Positions 6,620 through 8,354 of a DNA stretch of 8,354 nt are shown here, piece by piece. Within the stretch, counting starts at the first letter, position 1, and the number at the start of each line of letters is the position of its first letter. The notes below the pieces were generated by a model that was not told where the DNA came from, did not search any database, and saw only the letters and a program-made list of their open reading frames with translations. Source of the stretch: Ghiorsea sp. (GTDB lineage Bacteria; Pseudomonadota; Zetaproteobacteria; Mariprofundales; Mariprofundaceae); NCBI GenBank assembly GCA_021772875.1, contig JAJFLD010000140.1:1-8354 (forward strand). Reading direction: 5' to 3'. The position numbers and the translations under genes are program-made.

Positions 6620-7291
6620 ATGGCTGAACAAAAGGATAACGCGTTATTACTTCGCGCTATTGCTTACAGTGATTCATCGCTCATCCTACACCTCCTCACC
6701 AGCCAGCATGGTCGCATCAGCTTAATGGCACGTGGTGCAAGGCGAATTAAAAGTCCATTCCGTGCAGGTTTGATGCCGTTGTATCAACTTAACATCCGTT
6801 GGCGAGAACCACGAACAGGCAGCATGGGCACCTTACTCGAAGTGCAACGTCTGCAAAGTTTGCTTCCCGATCAACTCATGCTTGCCGGACAAGAGCTCCT
6901 GGCCAAAGCTTCTTCTCTCTTTCCCGATGGTGTTGGCCAAGGATATGATGAGTTGTTTCAAGCCTTTAATCTTTTGGCAGGGCGTCCTGAAAGCTCTGGC
7001 ACGGCAGCGGCAATTTGGAGCATGATAGAAGCTTCTGGCTGGGTTGGTGATTTTGAACATTGTTGGCATTGCTCAGAAAATATCGATATGGCTATACCTA
7101 TGTTTTGGTTGCAAGCACACTTGCTTTGCAGCACTTGTTCGAATCAGCAAGGTATAACATTATCTTCAGGTTGCCGTAAAAGTATAGCCGCGCATATGTT
7201 TCAAACCAATACCCGATTACAACAAGCACACATACATATTTGGAACACCATGATTCACGATGCGTTCAAGACTCACCAAATGAAAACATAA
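6620..7291 (+). CDS. recO: DNA repair protein RecO
   Basis: RecO binds single-stranded DNA and, with RecR, loads RecA onto SSB-coated DNA in the RecF pathway. The 223 residues begin with an OB-fold-like segment (ALLLRAIAYSDSSLILHLLT, then GRISLMARGARR at 31-42) that is typical of RecO. The helical C-terminal part carries C148-x-x-C151 and C170-x-x-C173, matching the zinc-binding cysteines found in many RecO proteins but absent from E. coli. The length is near the family norm. It starts 6 bp after the era stop, and the era–recO neighbourhood supports the call. Its own ribosome-binding site is weak (AGGG at 6604-6607, 12 bases away), so it probably relies on translation of era. Its stop is 3 bp from the stop of the convergent gene, leaving no room for a separate terminator. 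Confidence 0.92.
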   Translation: MAEQKDNALLLRAIAYSDSSLILHLLTSQHGRISLMARGARRIKSPFRAGLMPLYQLNIRWREPRTGSMGTLLEVQRLQSLLPDQLMLAGQELLAKASSLFPDGVGQGYDELFQAFNLLAGRPESSGTAAAIWSMIEASGWVGDFEHCWHCSENIDMAIPMFWLQAHLLCSTCSNQQGITLSSGCRKSIAAHMFQTNTRLQQAHIHIWNTMIHDAFKTHQMKT

Positions 7292-7294
7292 AAA

Positions 7295-8182
7295 CTAACT
7301 TGGATTGATAAGTTTTGTCAGTGCAAGTGTGGTTTTCTTAGCCGTGAGATTAATCTGATGATTGAGCATAGGCATAATTTTTTCATCAGCCTGCTGAAGA
7401 TACGATACCGCAGCTTTATTGAGCACCAATAAATCCATAGTATTGGCTGCGCGTAAAGTATAACCATAAGCAGCCCCTTTATTTCCACGCACCTCGCCTA
7501 AAACATTATTATGACGGCGAACCTCAAGCACAGTGGATACACCTTTGGCGGTTACCGAAATTTCGGCTTCTCCAGAAATAATAAGATAACATTGCTCAGC
7601 ATTATCACCTTCTCTAAAAAGCACTTCATCTCGTTCAAGCTCAATCACTTCTAGCTGCTTTGAGAGTATACTTCGTGCAGATGTTGTTAACCTTTGAAAC
7701 ACAGCATGACCAAACAAAAAACTGTTTAACATACGCTCTTTCATCACCGCGTTAACTTTGTTACGAAATTCTTTATCTGCATCAAACACCTGATGCACAG
7801 CATGTAAATCAACACGAATGAGCTCAGATTGTTCAGCTGTAAACACAGAAGCAAAGCGGGCTTTACCACGCAACACCCCATATTCACCGTAAAAATCACC
7901 TGCCATTAATTTAGCAATCGCTTTCATTTTTCCATCATTTTCTTTACCAATGGTCACTGAACCTTTATTGATAAAATATAAATCATGAGGCGTATCGCCG
8001 GCGTGCATCATTTCCACACCTTTGGAAACATGCATGGTATAAGAAGCTTGGTTAAGTACCCGCAAACTTAAAGGTGACAAATCTTGTAAGATTAAAAATT
8101 TTTCTGCATTCAAGACATAATGAAAGGCCTTACCATGTACACCTGATAACTCTAAAAAACCATCATCATTAATTTTAGCCAT
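7295..8182 (-). CDS. tandem cyclic-nucleotide-binding-domain protein, no DNA-binding domain
   Basis: The 295-residue product has two CNB (CRP-type) beta-roll domains, about residues 30-145 and 165-270, and no helix-turn-helix or enzyme domain after them. In the first domain DFYGEYGVLRGKARFASV (96-113) resembles the phosphate-binding cassette, keeping G99, E100 and an arginine (R109). The second domain has LFREGDNAEQCYLIISGE, typical of the fold, but its cassette reads VLGEVRGNKGAAYGYT, with the conserved arginine position replaced, so it probably does not bind cNMP. The start was set at 8182 because GAGGG (plus 8191-8195) lies eight bases before it; an ATG at 8197 would add five residues but put that site inside the gene. 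It lies 37 bp after the stop of the upstream outer-membrane protein gene on the same strand and may share its transcript. The function is unknown; a regulatory or sensory partner protein is likely. Confidence 0.8.
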   Translation of the reverse strand: MAKINDDGFLELSGVHGKAFHYVLNAEKFLILQDLSPLSLRVLNQASYTMHVSKGVEMMHAGDTPHDLYFINKGSVTIGKENDGKMKAIAKLMAGDFYGEYGVLRGKARFASVFTAEQSELIRVDLHAVHQVFDADKEFRNKVNAVMKERMLNSFLFGHAVFQRLTTSARSILSKQLEVIELERDEVLFREGDNAEQCYLIISGEAEISVTAKGVSTVLEVRRHNNVLGEVRGNKGAAYGYTLRAANTMDLLVLNKAAVSYLQQADEKIMPMLNHQINLTAKKTTLALTKLINPS

Positions 8183-8190
8183 TGAACTCA

Positions 8191-8195
8191 CCCTC
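8191..8195 (-). promoter_or_regulatory. ribosome-binding site of the tandem CNB gene (decides start at 8182)
   Basis: On the minus strand GAGGG stands eight bases before the ATG at 8182-8180. The alternative in-frame ATG at 8197-8195 overlaps this site and has only GGG two bases from itself, which makes it the poorer start. Confidence 0.6.
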
Positions 8196-8219
8196 ATATC
8201 CCATGAAGATAGGCTATGT

Positions 8220-8354
8220 TTATTTTAGCATATCCTCAAGACTATTTTGGTCAAATTTGAAGCGGAACCGCATATACATGCCTTCTTTTGAGTATTCAGC
8301 GGCAGTAAAATCTTGATCGTAGAAACCAACAAAGTTATAGCCCATACTTAACCA
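8220..8354 (-). CDS. C-terminal end of a probable outer-membrane beta-barrel protein (5' part outside window)
   Basis: Reading the minus strand from the window edge gives an open frame of 44 residues ending at TAA (plus 8220-8222). It starts WLSMGYNFVGFYDQDFTAAE and ends with GMYMRFRFKFDQ plus a short polar tail. The alternating aromatic/polar strands, the GYN..GF.D.DF pattern and the near-terminal G-x-Y-x-R-F-R-F-K-F-D strand resemble the last strands of the barrel in some large proteobacterial outer-membrane and surface proteins. The C-terminal residue is not the classical phenylalanine, because about nine residues follow the last strand. The fragment is too short to name a family with certainty. 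The tandem CNB gene follows 37 bp downstream on the same strand. Confidence 0.65.
   Translation of the reverse strand, partial: WLSMGYNFVGFYDQDFTAAEYSKEGMYMRFRFKFDQNSLEDMLK
8227..8254 (-). promoter_or_regulatory. weak candidate promoter for the tandem CNB gene
   Basis: On the minus strand TTGACC (plus 8249-8254; five of six consensus bases) is 16 bases before TATGCT (plus 8227-8232; four of six). It lies inside the last codons of the upstream outer-membrane protein gene. It would let the CNB gene be expressed separately, but the match may be chance and co-transcription from upstream is equally possible. Confidence 0.25.

Noticed and set aside
7297..7317. AACTT/AAGTT inverted repeat after recO as a terminator
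   Set aside because: Five weak pairs with an eight-base loop and no extension of the stem; not convincing.
8183..8197. Upstream ATG at 8197 as start of the CNB gene
   Set aside because: The GAGGG ribosome-binding site would lie inside the gene and is ideally spaced for the ATG at 8182; the five extra residues MRVSS are a translation of that site.
1..8354. CRISPR arrays, tRNA or rRNA genes, transposases, phage or defence genes
   Set aside because: No regularly spaced repeats, cloverleaf-like segments or proteins of these kinds were found; nearly the whole window is taken up by the listed genes.

Overview
The window looks like a chromosomal segment of a Gram-negative bacterium, probably a proteobacterium, with moderately low GC (about 40% by eye). 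The support is a prfB–era–recO housekeeping cluster with proteobacterial-type proteins, a lemA plus M48 membrane-protease pair, and the tail of what looks like an outer-membrane beta-barrel protein. The prfB–era–recO order, without rnc directly before era, differs from the common gammaproteobacterial rnc–era–recO order, so I do not assign a genus. No rRNA, tRNA, CRISPR array, insertion sequence or phage gene was seen.

Layout. Positions 1-702 (+) hold two tandem, clearly paralogous GNAT acetyltransferase genes; the first is cut by the window edge. Positions 777-1841 (+) encode a multi-pass acyltransferase-3 family membrane protein with a poorly supported TTG start. Convergent to it, 1856-4398 (-) is a two-gene unit: lemA first (promoter side), then a large M48 membrane metalloprotease with a long C-terminal extension ending in a TerB-like segment. 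A 134-bp divergent intergenic region (4399-4532) separates lemA from prfB. Positions 4533-7291 (+) form a tight unit: prfB (RF2, read through a programmed +1 frameshift at an early UGA), era (overlapping the prfB end by 8 bp) and recO (6 bp after era). Convergent to recO and only 3 bp away is a gene (7295-8182, -) for a protein with two cyclic-nucleotide-binding-type domains and no DNA-binding domain. Just upstream of it (8220-8354, -) is the C-terminal end of a probable outer-membrane protein, possibly in the same transcript.

How the genes work together. RF2, Era and RecO serve translation termination, ribosome assembly and recombinational repair. The RF2 frameshift is the classic autoregulatory loop, and the prfB/era overlap could carry that regulation into era (inference). 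LemA and M48 protease genes are often neighbours and probably act together at the inner membrane. Nothing here is an obviously new defence or metabolic system. The items most worth a second look are the frameshifted prfB coupled to era, the M48–TerB-like fusion, the degenerate tandem CNB protein beside an outer-membrane protein gene, and the ambiguous start of the acyltransferase.
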